Assembly: GCF_900112615.1 (NCBI RefSeq)
Contig: NZ_FOMK01000004.1
Location: forward strand, 248,001 to 312,000
Direction of reading: 5' to 3'
Origin: Chitinophaga sp. CF118
Lineage (GTDB): Bacteria > Bacteroidota > Bacteroidia > Chitinophagales > Chitinophagaceae
DNA: 64,000 nt
Made by a program: the position numbers and the translations under genes. Below the pieces are notes generated by a model. The model made no database searches. It was not told where the DNA came from and saw only the letters and a list, made by a program, of their open reading frames with translations. Shown here in pieces: positions 9,030 to 18,121 of this stretch; within the stretch, counting starts at the first letter, position 1; each line of letters begins with the position of its first letter.

Positions 9030-11414
9030 TCAGGATTTGGCGTTAAAGAGCTTATTAAAGCGCTTTTTCCTGATGTTACCGTTCTTATGTTCGTCAGTAT
9101 ATCCGTAGCCGTATCCATGTCCGTTTCCATAACCATAGCCATTGCTATAGCCTGCGGAATAACCGGAAACACCACGGGATTTAATACCATTGAAAACAAT
9201 GTTTAGTTTACCCAGCTCCTGCTGCTGATACAACTCATCTATCATCTTCAGATAGAATTTGGGCGTGCGCTGATGACGTACCACATATAGCGTAGCATCA
9301 GCATATGGAGCCAGTAACCGGGCATCTGTAACCGGACCTACCGGAGCGGTATCGATTATGATATAATCAAAAGTAGCTCTCAGTGTTGCAAGCAGATGTT
9401 CCAACCTTCCATTTAATATCAGCTCTGTTGGATTGGGTGGAATTACACCACAAGACAACAAGTTAAAATATTCATTATTCTCTATCGGCAGCTTCAGAAT
9501 ATCTCCCAGCACAGCCTGCCCTGCCAGGTAATTACTGATCCCCGGCTGACCAGGTACTTCCAGCATCTTACTCACTTTAGGCTTACGCAGGTCAAACTCC
9601 AGCAATACTACTTTCTTCTTCATCAGGGAAAGGCTGATAGCCAGGTTAATGGCAATAAAGCTCTTTCCTTCTCCGGAAATAGAAGAGGTGATAAGGATTG
9701 TTTTATGTTCTTCGTTAATACCGATGTAAGACAATCCTGTACGTAATGCCCTGAACTGCTCTGCAACTGGCGTACGTTTTCCTTCTGTAATCGCAATAGG
9801 ATGCGCCAGTTGGTCTTGCATAATCTCTGCCAGAATCGGTGTTGCTGTACCCTTTTCAATATCAGCACGGAACATCACTTCACTATTAAACATCTCTTTC
9901 AGTGTAATAAATCCTGCCACCAGAACAATGCCTCCCAGGAAAGATAAACCCAGGATCATTGACCTCCGCGGACTAAAAGGAAAAGAGTCTGCTTCTGCAA
10001 TATCCACCACCCGGCTGTCTGAAATAGCTGCGGCATATTGTAAGGCTGTTTCTTCCCGTTTTTCCAGCAGGAAGGTGTAGATATTATTCTTGATGGCCTG
10101 TTGTCTGCCTACTTCAAGTAATGCTTTTTCTTTCATGGGTACTCCCTTGAGTACAACCATGTATTTATTGTTTTCGCTCTGTAGCTTTTCCCGTCCTGCT
10201 CTCAGGTTGGAGCGCAGGTTACGTACATTTTCCAATACAGCAGGCGCTAACCTGGCGGCCTGACTGTTAAGGCTGGCCAGCAAAGGGCTGTTTTCTCCTG
10301 TTGTCTTTTTCAGACGTGCCAGGTCCATTTCTGTTTCTGACAGCTTGCCTACAAGTTCCAGCAATACAGGATCTGTTAATCCCAGTGTTGCCGGTACCAT
10401 ACTTTCACCTTCTTTTCTACCCTGCACATAATTTTCTATCGAATCGAGCACTGACAACTGCATATTCACTTCGTTCAGTTTGCTGTCATTTTCTCTTACA
10501 CTTTCCAGGAATAATTTACCTTGTTCGCTCAGGTCTACAATGCCTTCATTTGTTTTGAAGCGTGCAAGTTGAGACTCTACCTGTCCCAGTTCAGAGGTAA
10601 CGATACGCAGACGGCCTTCCACAAAGTCCATTGTTTTAGTCGCCGTTTTATTCTTATCATCAATCGCTGCTGCATCATATACGTGCATCAATTCATTCAG
10701 AATAGCTTCTCCCCTTGCAGGAATTACATCACTGTATTCCAGTCCTATCACATTTGCCAGTTTGTTCACCTGAGATACTTTCAGGTTACCTGCAAATTGT
10801 ACTGCCAGAAGTTTTTCTCCTGAAACATGCAGGAAATACCGGTGAGTTCCCTCGGTCACATTGCCAGGCAGGAACACCATCTTTCCCCAGGGAGTTGGCA
10901 CTGTATCACTTAAAGGATATGATTTACCATTCACGGATAAACGCCGTGTGGCAACATCATAACTCAGCGGCACCAATGTATTTGTAAGATCAGGAATCAT
11001 ATCCGGTTGAAGGAATACCGGCTTAACGGGGATGGTCTTATATAATACTACATCTTTTATTTTCCCGTCCTCAATGATTTCTCCATACATATTGAGATTT
11101 CTGATCACCTGCCTTGCAAGTGTTTTCGATTTCAATATTTCAATTTCGTTATCGATTTGTTTTCCTGATCCGAAGAGATCGAGAGATTCCAACATAGAAG
11201 TACCCATTCCTTTCTGATCATCTTTGATGAGCAGGGAAGCTGAGATCCTGTACATTGGAGTAGTGTATCGCAGGTAAACAAAAGCTCCTGCAACAGCAAT
11301 TACGGCAGCCAGTATAAATAAAGGCCAGTAAGGAAGGTACCTGTTCTTCACCAGTTCAAACAGGTCTGTTTGATCTTCCTGTTGCTTACGTATATCTGTT
11401 TTTTTTCTTTGCAT
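9030..11414 (-). CDS. Wzc-like polysaccharide co-polymerase / BY-family tyrosine autokinase
   Basis: About 794 residues from the ATG at 11414 (a TTG lies five codons upstream). An N-terminal Wzz-type domain starts with a membrane helix at about 30-48, followed by a long periplasmic coiled-coil region (about 250-430) and a second membrane helix at about 485-505. The cytoplasmic kinase has Walker A SISGEGKS (near 578-585), Walker A' LLEFDLRKP (near 604-612) and Walker B IIIDTAP. The tail (about 748-775) is packed with tyrosines and glycines, the usual autophosphorylation cluster. It controls chain length and export with the Wza-like lipoprotein encoded just upstream. Confidence 0.95.
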   Translation of the reverse strand: MQRKKTDIRKQQEDQTDLFELVKNRYLPYWPLFILAAVIAVAGAFVYLRYTTPMYRISASLLIKDDQKGMGTSMLESLDLFGSGKQIDNEIEILKSKTLARQVIRNLNMYGEIIEDGKIKDVVLYKTIPVKPVFLQPDMIPDLTNTLVPLSYDVATRRLSVNGKSYPLSDTVPTPWGKMVFLPGNVTEGTHRYFLHVSGEKLLAVQFAGNLKVSQVNKLANVIGLEYSDVIPARGEAILNELMHVYDAAAIDDKNKTATKTMDFVEGRLRIVTSELGQVESQLARFKTNEGIVDLSEQGKLFLESVRENDSKLNEVNMQLSVLDSIENYVQGRKEGESMVPATLGLTDPVLLELVGKLSETEMDLARLKKTTGENSPLLASLNSQAARLAPAVLENVRNLRSNLRAGREKLQSENNKYMVVLKGVPMKEKALLEVGRQQAIKNNIYTFLLEKREETALQYAAAISDSRVVDIAEADSFPFSPRRSMILGLSFLGGIVLVAGFITLKEMFNSEVMFRADIEKGTATPILAEIMQDQLAHPIAITEGKRTPVAEQFRALRTGLSYIGINEEHKTILITSSISGEGKSFIAINLAISLSLMKKKVVLLEFDLRKPKVSKMLEVPGQPGISNYLAGQAVLGDILKLPIENNEYFNLLSCGVIPPNPTELILNGRLEHLLATLRATFDYIIIDTAPVGPVTDARLLAPYADATLYVVRHQRTPKFYLKMIDELYQQQELGKLNIVFNGIKSRGVSGYSAGYSNGYGYGNGHGYGYGYTDEHKNGNIRKKRFNKLFNAKS

Positions 11415-11461
11415 GTAATATCCTGGCAAGAGTTAAAAATAGGGGCGTTACGCCTGGCTAA

Positions 11462-12262
11462 TTAATTAAGTATTAACCGGTCTAATATGATCACCATCAG
11501 TGATAAACTACTCAGGATGATCGGTATGGTTTGTTTAGCTCTGTCTGATCCGGCAATCTTTGCCTTGTTTGGCTCCACATACACAATATCATTAGAGCGC
11601 AGATAATAATATGGAGAGGAAAATATTTCCCTGCTATTTAAATTCAATCGTTTCACTGTTCGCACGCCATCAGTATCGCGAATCAATAGCACATTTTCTT
11701 TCTTTCCGAAAACGGTAATATCTCCTGCAAGACCCAATGCCTCCATAATGGTAATTTTTTCATTGCCCACATTCACAACGGTTGGCCTGGTTACTTCTCC
11801 CAACACGGTTACACGGTAATTTAAAAACCTGATACTAACTACAGGATCTACTAATAGTTTGCGTTGTTCCAACTGATCATGCAAATATTTTGTCAGCTCG
11901 CTTTTTGTCAAACCATCAGCTTTTACCTGTCCTAATACAGGATACTGTATAAATCCCTGTTCACTTACCAGGAAACCTACTGCTTGCGGACCACTTGAAG
12001 ATGCACCGCCAATATTGGCCATGCTAGGTGTGTTATAGATCACAGCATCCTCAACATTCATACTACTTACCGTAATTTGCAGGATATCATTCTTCTGAAT
12101 CACCGGTTCAAAATTACCAGCAACTGGTGCCATGACTGTATCCGGAAGATCATGAAAATAAACCGAACTCTTAGTACTGACACATGATGAAAAAGCACAG
12201 CAAATAAGCATCGGTGCAACAACAACGATAAGGGTTAAGAAATCCTTTCTTAAAAACATCAT
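11462..12262 (-). CDS. Wza-like polysaccharide export outer-membrane lipoprotein (Poly_export/SLBB)
   Basis: A 266-residue protein with a lipoprotein signal peptide ending in CAFSSC (lipobox cysteine at about residue 27), then a polysaccharide export domain (VIQKNDILQITVSSMN) and a SLBB-type part (VTVLGEVTRPTVVNVGNEKITIMEALGLAG, split across residues about 150-180). The C-terminus has a hydrophobic helix of about 20 residues that could span the outer membrane as in Wza. It is shorter than enterobacterial Wza (about 380) but normal for Bacteroidota. First gene of the exopolysaccharide operon; two adjacent ATG codons (12262, 12259) are possible starts. Confidence 0.93.
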   Translation of the reverse strand: MMFLRKDFLTLIVVVAPMLICCAFSSCVSTKSSVYFHDLPDTVMAPVAGNFEPVIQKNDILQITVSSMNVEDAVIYNTPSMANIGGASSSGPQAVGFLVSEQGFIQYPVLGQVKADGLTKSELTKYLHDQLEQRKLLVDPVVSIRFLNYRVTVLGEVTRPTVVNVGNEKITIMEALGLAGDITVFGKKENVLLIRDTDGVRTVKRLNLNSREIFSSPYYYLRSNDIVYVEPNKAKIAGSDRAKQTIPIILSSLSLMVIILDRLILN

Positions 12263-12308
12263 TCCAATTTAATAGTTGAAGGTTATCTTCCGCGCTTTTC
12301 CCATATTA

Positions 12309-12316
12309 CAAAATTA
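12309..12316 (-). promoter_or_regulatory. Candidate -7 promoter element for the exopolysaccharide operon
   Basis: The minus strand reads TAATTTTG here, matching the TAnnTTTG -7 consensus known for the primary sigma factor of Bacteroidota. It is about 46 nt upstream of the wza-like ATG. I do not see a convincing -33 TTTG at the right spacing, so this is a moderate call. Confidence 0.4.
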
Positions 12317-12428
12317 GTACAACAATGATTTGTGAACTACTACTCACTAAAGTACAATTGCCTGATATAACACGAATGTGCCTACTTATTATAGTAATAT
12401 GATTTTAATTGCAGAGATTGACATATAG

Positions 12429-13109
12429 TTAAAAAATATTTGAACAATAATCAACAAATCCCGCGATTAGCAATAAACTAACGAGGCTATTGGACCATAT
12501 TTTAGAAATAAGCTCAGATTTGGTTGCAACATTGAGCTTTTGATATACTTTCTTAAGATGTTGATTTACTGTAAAAACTGTTACAAAAAGTTTGTCTGCC
12601 ATCTCCTTATATGAGTAGCCTTCTTTCAACAGCGCGAGCAATTCATACTCCCTTTTGGTGAGTCTATGCCGGATATCCTCAAGCGGATCTTTATTAATAT
12701 GACTGATGAGCAGATGTGCTGCTTTAGGAGATAATGTACCTCCTTCACTGATCGTATCCAGAATGGAATGATAGATCTCCATCAGGCGACTGGTTTTTAT
12801 TATATAACCATTCGCTCCCTGCCTGATAGATTCGATTACATAATGTTTACCATCATGCCCCGAAAGCACAATAATCTTGGACTCCGGATAAATGCGCTTT
12901 AATTCCTGCATGCCCTGTATGCCCGATTCTCCAGGCAAAGAGATATCCAGTAAAATCACATTTACATCTTCTCCTTTAAAAGGCAGTTCTCGAAATTCTT
13001 CCATCGATTTGCATGCAAATACTACTTTGCACTCCTGAAAATCCTCCAGAAATTCTCTGTAGTTATTCAGCTGGAAATAGTTGTCCTCTATAATTCCAAT
13101 GTTGATCAT
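12429..13109 (-). CDS. NarL/LuxR-family response regulator
   Basis: A 226-residue two-domain regulator. The receiver has the acidic pair in IIEDN (residues 6-10), the phospho-acceptor Asp at about residue 55 in VILLDISLPG, the Ser in IIVLSG and the Lys in YIIKTS. The C-terminal LuxR helix-turn-helix begins at about 150 (RHRLTKREYELLALLKEG, then EMADKLFVTVFTVNQHLKKVYQKLNV). A hydrophobic C-terminal tail (SLVSLLLIAGFVDYC) is unusual. I start at the ATG at 13109, which gives the normal MINIGIIEDN start; 19 upstream codons are open but unlike the family. It lies just upstream of the exopolysaccharide operon on the same strand and is the best candidate for its regulator. Confidence 0.88.
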   Translation of the reverse strand: MINIGIIEDNYFQLNNYREFLEDFQECKVVFACKSMEEFRELPFKGEDVNVILLDISLPGESGIQGMQELKRIYPESKIIVLSGHDGKHYVIESIRQGANGYIIKTSRLMEIYHSILDTISEGGTLSPKAAHLLISHINKDPLEDIRHRLTKREYELLALLKEGYSYKEMADKLFVTVFTVNQHLKKVYQKLNVATKSELISKIWSNSLVSLLLIAGFVDYCSNIF

Positions 13110-13539
13110 AGGGTTATTGTTAGCAAAAGGTTCGTTCAATAAAATAAATATGGTATAACTCTGCAATCAGTTATCAAAAATAGTTCCAGAAATGGCCGGA
13201 CCCTATTTAAAATAATAATTACTTATTTTAATAATGATTACATATGAATTAAATCATCTCTATAGTAACTGGCTCTTATTACTTTTAATTCTATGTAACA
13301 ATTTGGGTAAGGCTTTACGAACAAGATAGTAACAAACAGTGTCTCTCTGATAAATTTAAACAAAATATTATAAACTATTAAGTAGATAATTATCTAACTA
13401 TTAATTATATTGGCATAGCAAATTTAAAGAAAAACCAATTCATTTAAAACGGAGTGTGGGATGATAATAATTTTATAATGTGAATGATTTTCCACACACG
13501 GGATAATAGATGTGATAAAATATCCGTTAACCAGAATAC
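13110..13539. other. 430-nt AT-rich divergent promoter region
   Basis: This gap separates the minus-strand response regulator from the plus-strand histidine kinase. It is very AT-rich and must hold both promoters. I see short A/T-run clusters but no RNA gene, no open reading frame of note and no clear inverted repeat that I would call an operator. Confidence 0.5.
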
Positions 13540-14238
13540 ATGTCGGACCTTAATAATAATACCAGCAATATCATTGCTATTGTTTCACACGAGTTCAAAA
13601 CTCCTTTAACCGCTATTTCCTCCGCAGTAGACCTTATAGCAGCCAAACTCCATATAGATAATTACATGGACCCTTTCTATAAAAAGAACATGTCCAAAAT
13701 AACTACTGAAATCTTTAAGCTAAACAATATGCTGGACGAAATCCTTACAATGAGTAATATCATTTCTAACAGCATTGAAATAAAAAAAGAACTGACGGAT
13801 GTACAGGAAGTACTGAATGACCTGAAAGCACACTATTTTACTGATCGGAAAGATGCCAGGACTTTTAAAATTAAAGTGTCTGGTACACACAATAAAATAT
13901 ATGTAGATAAAAAACAATTGTCCACAATATTTTCTAACCTCATTAATAACGCGCTGAAATTTTCCAATAAAAAGATGCCTGCTGTAGAATTAAAGTACGA
14001 AGAACAAGCACTTATTATCGCGATAGAAGATGATGGCATAGGTATTCCCCCCCAGGATCTTCCTTACTTATTTCAGCCATTTTACAGAGGTAGTAATGTA
14101 AACAATATTGAGGGTACTGGTCTCGGCTTACATATTGTAAAAAACTTTGTTACGGCCAATAATGGAACAATCACTGTTCAGAGTGAACAGAACAAGGGCA
14201 CAATATTTATATTAAAATTTGCATATACCGGATTATAG
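13540..14238 (+). CDS. Short cytoplasmic sensor-less histidine kinase
   Basis: A 232-residue kinase that begins almost directly with the H-box (IVSHEFKTPLTAISS, His at about residue 17), followed by the dimerisation helices and a HATPase domain with the N-box (FSNLINNALKFSNK), G1 (EDDGIGI), F-box (LFQPFYRG) and G2 (GTGLGLHIVK). There is no PAS, HAMP, membrane or other input domain, and an in-frame stop lies only 12 nt before the ATG, so the short form is genuine for this start. It is followed after 8 nt by a CheY-like receiver, so the two probably form one phosphorelay unit. Input likely comes from a partner protein (inference). Confidence 0.92.
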   Translation: MSDLNNNTSNIIAIVSHEFKTPLTAISSAVDLIAAKLHIDNYMDPFYKKNMSKITTEIFKLNNMLDEILTMSNIISNSIEIKKELTDVQEVLNDLKAHYFTDRKDARTFKIKVSGTHNKIYVDKKQLSTIFSNLINNALKFSNKKMPAVELKYEEQALIIAIEDDGIGIPPQDLPYLFQPFYRGSNVNNIEGTGLGLHIVKNFVTANNGTITVQSEQNKGTIFILKFAYTGL

Positions 14239-14246
14239 TCATCACT

Positions 14247-14612
14247 ATGAGTAATACAATCCTGTTAATTGAAGACAAACCTGGTTTACTCGATACTGTG
14301 CAGAACTTACTGGAGCTTCACGACTATAAAGTAATTACTGCTACCAATGGAAAAGAAGGTATTGAACTGGCTAAAAGCCATCACCCCGATCTTGTGATCA
14401 GTGACATCTACATGCCTGTACTAAACGGTTATCAATTACTAGAACAATTTCAGCTGGACGAAACTCTTTGTAAGATCCCGGTGATTATTCTAAGTGCCAA
14501 AACAGGAGAAGAAGAAGTGAATCTTGCCTATCAGAAAGGTGCAGCAGGTTATCTCACAAAACCGTTCCTCTTTACAAGCCTGCATGAGCAAATAAAAAAA
14601 CTCCTTATTTAA
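14247..14612 (+). CDS. Single-domain response regulator (CheY-like receiver)
   Basis: A 121-residue receiver domain with no output domain. The acidic pair is in LLIEDK, the phospho-acceptor Asp53 in VISDIYMP, Ser83 in IILSAK and Lys105 in YLTKPF. It lies 8 nt after the histidine kinase. With no DNA-binding part, it probably acts by protein contact or as a phosphorelay intermediate, for instance towards the nearby LuxR-type regulator (inference). Its last 8 nt overlap the end of the convergent T9SS cargo gene. Confidence 0.92.
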   Translation: MSNTILLIEDKPGLLDTVQNLLELHDYKVITATNGKEGIELAKSHHPDLVISDIYMPVLNGYQLLEQFQLDETLCKIPVIILSAKTGEEEVNLAYQKGAAGYLTKPFLFTSLHEQIKKLLI

Positions 14613-16182
14613 TTAATAACAAAGAACCTGTATATTCTTTCCGTTCATTATTCCGGTCATTAAATGTGCATACATAAATAAATGACTGCGACTGCAGTCG
14701 CGCGCCATCCCACCCGGCATTAGGATCGGATGTACGGAATACCAGTGCTCCCCAGCGGTTAAAAACACTCAGTTGATAATTCTTAACAGCATCATAGATC
14801 TTCGGTTTGAAAAGATCATTGTTACCATCTCCATTCGGACTAAAAGCAGATGGTATTACCACCAGGCAGTTCTGCCACGGTGAAGTAATATTTGCATTTC
14901 CACCCAGGCTACATCCATTTGCATCCTTTATTTCATACTGGTAATAACCAGCCTTTAGATCAGACAGAATACTGTCCTGTTTCCACATTTCATTATACAA
15001 CCGGTACTGATATGGCAAAGTACCTCCTGCTGCTTTTAACACGATCTTTCCATCATTGGTTTCACTGCAACTACAAGACACGGTTGATGCCTGTTGCAGT
15101 TGTAATGGTTCAGGCTCTTTTACTGTTACCTGAAATGTATCTGCACAATCTTCGTCCTTCACCATTACATTATGATACCCCGGATCCAGTTTGCTGAATA
15201 CAGAATTACTACCAGCTTTTATGTCATCCAGGTAAAAATGGTATGGAGGCACTCCGCCTGTAACATCCAGTTTGATTTCGTTATTGTTTTCGCCGGCACA
15301 GGCAGAAGTTGTAACCGTAATTTTTGTATTAAGATCTGAAGCCCCTACCGTTACCTGCCCGCCACCAGTAGTACCATTGGCAGCTGTTATGGCCACGGTA
15401 TATACACCTGCGGGTAAATGATCCACCTGTGCAGTGGTATAGTTACCGGGTGTCCAGAGATATTTAAATGGTGCCTGTCCGCTTGTTACATTCGCCGCTA
15501 CAGTACCTGTACTGGAATGCTTGCAGCTCGGACTTGCAGACAATTGTGTTTTTAGTACCTGCTTTATCACAGAGAAGTTATCCATCAGCAGCGCAGATCC
15601 AAAAGTGCTTTTATCACATGCCTCAGAAGGGTCTGCCCAGAAAGACAGATAGGTATACGTTTTTGAAGGCATCAGTACTGCGTTGTGCCGCTTCCAGGTA
15701 GTATCAGTAAATACACCCGACTTCCATAATAACTCCGCTGTATCACCAGGTATGTTACCACCATAGATAGCAAGATTACCATAACATGCCTTATATAAGT
15801 AGCTTGGAGCAAATGCAAGATCCATTGATAATGTATATGCCATTCCTCCCAACAGTTCTCCCTGTAACTGCTGTCCCAGCCCTTCCCTGTAATTAGGGCC
15901 GCTGTGCAGGCCTGCATATGTTTTACCATCCGAGGCAGGCAGTTTGATATTAAAAACGCCAGGTAGTATATCTGGTGTATTGGATGCAGCATACCAGCTT
16001 GCAGGTATAGAATCCCTGCCGGGCGCACCTTCCAGTGAAGGGTTTTTCAAAATGATATTCTGAGCGTAACAGATATTACTTAAAATGATGCCACTAATCA
16101 ACAGAATAACAGGATAGTAATAGCATGCCCTTCCCCGTATCTGTAATGATACAGGTTTCCGCTTGAGCCTCATAGGATACAT
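14605..16182 (-). CDS. T9SS type B sorting-domain protein (gliding-motility-associated C-terminal domain)
   Basis: A 525-residue secreted protein. An N-terminal signal region (residues about 20-41, ending ICYAQ) is followed by a carbohydrate-binding-like jelly-roll part (about 45-210) and two or three SprB-like/PKD-like repeats of the type FKYLWTPGNYTTAQVDHLPAG, PYHFYLDDIKAGSN and PYQYRLYNEMWKQD. The C-terminal 85 residues have the CHU_C/type B signature VVIPSAFSPNGDGNNDLF, FNRWGALVF and a short basic end. Such cargo is exported by the type IX secretion system and attached to the cell surface. Binding target unknown. An alternative ATG lies at 16173. It converges with, and overlaps by 8 nt, the response regulator gene. 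Confidence 0.93.
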   Translation of the reverse strand: MYPMRLKRKPVSLQIRGRACYYYPVILLISGIILSNICYAQNIILKNPSLEGAPGRDSIPASWYAASNTPDILPGVFNIKLPASDGKTYAGLHSGPNYREGLGQQLQGELLGGMAYTLSMDLAFAPSYLYKACYGNLAIYGGNIPGDTAELLWKSGVFTDTTWKRHNAVLMPSKTYTYLSFWADPSEACDKSTFGSALLMDNFSVIKQVLKTQLSASPSCKHSSTGTVAANVTSGQAPFKYLWTPGNYTTAQVDHLPAGVYTVAITAANGTTGGGQVTVGASDLNTKITVTTSACAGENNNEIKLDVTGGVPPYHFYLDDIKAGSNSVFSKLDPGYHNVMVKDEDCADTFQVTVKEPEPLQLQQASTVSCSCSETNDGKIVLKAAGGTLPYQYRLYNEMWKQDSILSDLKAGYYQYEIKDANGCSLGGNANITSPWQNCLVVIPSAFSPNGDGNNDLFKPKIYDAVKNYQLSVFNRWGALVFRTSDPNAGWDGARLQSQSFIYVCTFNDRNNERKEYTGSLLLIK

Positions 16183-16582
16183 AGTTCTAATAAATGTTCA
16201 TGAATTGCCGTTTCGATCAATGCCTTGCTTTAGGACATACATATCATGTCCTCATAGGATCCTTTCTTCACAGGTATAACAAAGGAATATTAGCTATTCC
16301 CTCATAATGGTTATTGTAATTGCATTCCCAGGAATAAGATAAAGATACAATATATTTTAATATAATATATCAGATAATTATTATTTAATGTATAACAGAA
16401 ACTGCAATATGCAAACATTCTCTTAAATTTTCGATGGCTACCGTATTACCTCACTTTCCCAATACTTTTTTAAGTTTTTCTTGCTATATTGTAAGAAAGG
16501 AAATCGTGCTGCTCATACCTATATGTTATATAAACAGATGTGCTGAGGTGATTGAATTTTAAATGATTTTAAACCTGTAAGT
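16183..16582. other. 400-nt AT-rich divergent intergenic region
   Basis: It separates the T9SS cargo gene (minus) from the unknown protein at 16583 (plus). It is very AT-rich around 16330-16400, with runs such as ATATATTTTAATATAATATAT that can pair with themselves. I see no RNA gene and no confident promoter match. Confidence 0.45.
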
Positions 16583-17305
16583 ATGAAAAATGAAACACCG
16601 TCTGTTACATCCACTTACTTCATTGAATTGATCAAAGGATATTTACAGGGGCACAAAACTAGAAAGGAAATTCTGGAAGAAACTGCTGAAGTATTGGAAT
16701 TTGATAGTTATCTACTGATAGAGGAAGGAATAGATATTACCTATCTGCTGATTGAAGCTGCCCGTGACATGAATGAAACATTCTATCTGGATATCGTCAG
16801 TAACATCAATCATTCAACAGATACTGTTCCTACCCGTGCCGGTTTGATACATCAGCTGGATGCATTCGTAAAGGGAGAAATTTCCCGGCAGGATTTGCTG
16901 GAGTGGGCCACCTGGTATAATATAGATGATGACCAGTTGAGTGCCGGTATCTTTGATGACTTTACTGTGGAATTCTTTTGTCTTGACTTTCTACCTACTT
17001 ATAATGAAGAAATAACCGGCCGGCATTTCAGACAGATTCTACAATTGTTCAAGATGAATATTCAGCAACCGCTGAAAGAGAAAATGGCTATCATTCTCTT
17101 ACTGGATAAAGAGAAACAAAGTTTTCTTTTCTACCTGCGGAATTACCTCGAAAATCAGCAGTTGACCGAGACACTCGACCTTTATCTCATGAAGAAATTT
17201 GGAATGGACCACCAGAGTTTTCCTTATATGCAGGAACTACAAGCTATCAGCGGTCAGCCGGAAAAACTTGAAGCCCTGCTGGAAAAAGCACTGCTGATTC
17301 ATTAA
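16583..17305 (+). CDS. Unknown 240-residue helical protein with an apparent internal duplication
   Basis: I do not recognise a named family. The acidic, soluble, helix-rich sequence seems to contain two related units: residues about 12-60 (LIKGYLQGHKTRKEILEETA followed by an acidic helix) and about 87-135 (LDAFVKGEISRQDLLEWATW followed by IFDDFTVEFFCLDF). The pattern G-x-x-[ST]-R-x-[ED]-[IL]-L-E-x-[TA] and a following D/E-rich helix are reminiscent of small immunity-type proteins that neutralise polymorphic toxins, but no toxin gene lies nearby, so this is only a hint. No signal peptide. It converges with a methyltransferase gene, with a gap of 5 nt. Confidence 0.75.
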   Translation: MKNETPSVTSTYFIELIKGYLQGHKTRKEILEETAEVLEFDSYLLIEEGIDITYLLIEAARDMNETFYLDIVSNINHSTDTVPTRAGLIHQLDAFVKGEISRQDLLEWATWYNIDDDQLSAGIFDDFTVEFFCLDFLPTYNEEITGRHFRQILQLFKMNIQQPLKEKMAIILLLDKEKQSFLFYLRNYLENQQLTETLDLYLMKKFGMDHQSFPYMQELQAISGQPEKLEALLEKALLIH

Positions 17306-17310
17306 TATAT

Positions 17311-17949
17311 TTATTTTATCGCTTCCAGTGCCACTGCGTTTTCAAATCTCCCCTGTGACTCTACCAGTTTAAACATCTCATCTTCAGAATCATTAAAGCC
17401 TGCTGGGCGTACCCGGATGAACCCTACCTTATATAAAATATTGCTAAGTGAAAGTGTATCCCACATATAAAGATGTTCACTATTCCCCATTGTATTCTGC
17501 AGCAAACCTGCCAACCCTCTTTTCCGTTGCTTTTTGCCCAACCTTGTTTTCTCCAGGAATTTGGTATTAGCTTCCTCATCATGATTAGCGAGATCCTGTA
17601 CATATTCTCTTGCCGCTTTTTCCAGGTCAGGTACTACACAACGAAAAATACCACCGGGTTTGAGGTAATTAAAAGTGATATTAACAGCTGTCATGAAATC
17701 ATCATAAGAAAGATGTTCAAGTACATGGGAACAGTAAATACCATCACAGGAGTTTTCTGTGATTCCCGGTAGTCCTTTCAAGATATTTCCCTGTAGTACA
17801 TTTTCAGGAAAGGTAACATGCATGCGGTGTTTTAAAAGATTTCCAATTAAGGGCAGCTGCTGGATACGAAGAGTGGGCGAAGCATCAAAGTTTTTCCAGC
17901 CCTGGGGAGATGAGAAACCACAGCCATATTGTACATATAACCTGCTCAT
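17311..17949 (-). CDS. Class I SAM-dependent methyltransferase-like protein
   Basis: A 212-residue protein resembling the methyltransferase-11 type often found near glycan genes. The N-terminus reads YVQYGCGFSSPQGWKNFD, a variant of the SAM-binding glycine motif; CDGIYCSHVLEHLSYDDF (around 90) is the acidic loop/post-II motif with the typical HVLEHL, and YLKPGGIFRCVVPDLEKA is motif III. These proteins methylate small molecules or glycans; the substrate is unknown. The gene stands alone, converging with an unknown protein on one side. Confidence 0.85.
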   Translation of the reverse strand: MSRLYVQYGCGFSSPQGWKNFDASPTLRIQQLPLIGNLLKHRMHVTFPENVLQGNILKGLPGITENSCDGIYCSHVLEHLSYDDFMTAVNITFNYLKPGGIFRCVVPDLEKAAREYVQDLANHDEEANTKFLEKTRLGKKQRKRGLAGLLQNTMGNSEHLYMWDTLSLSNILYKVGFIRVRPAGFNDSEDEMFKLVESQGRFENAVALEAIK

Positions 17950-18121
17950 AACAATGTTGATTTAACTTTGTGAAGGAAAATGCAGTGGGTTTGTTAACAG
18001 TAATACCGGAAGTTGCGCTGATGATTCTAATAACGGTGCATAAGAATATATCCAAATTAGGCTATATTAACTAATGTAAATATTACTTATCTAAGTATTT
18101 TTCAATAATTATTAATAGAAG

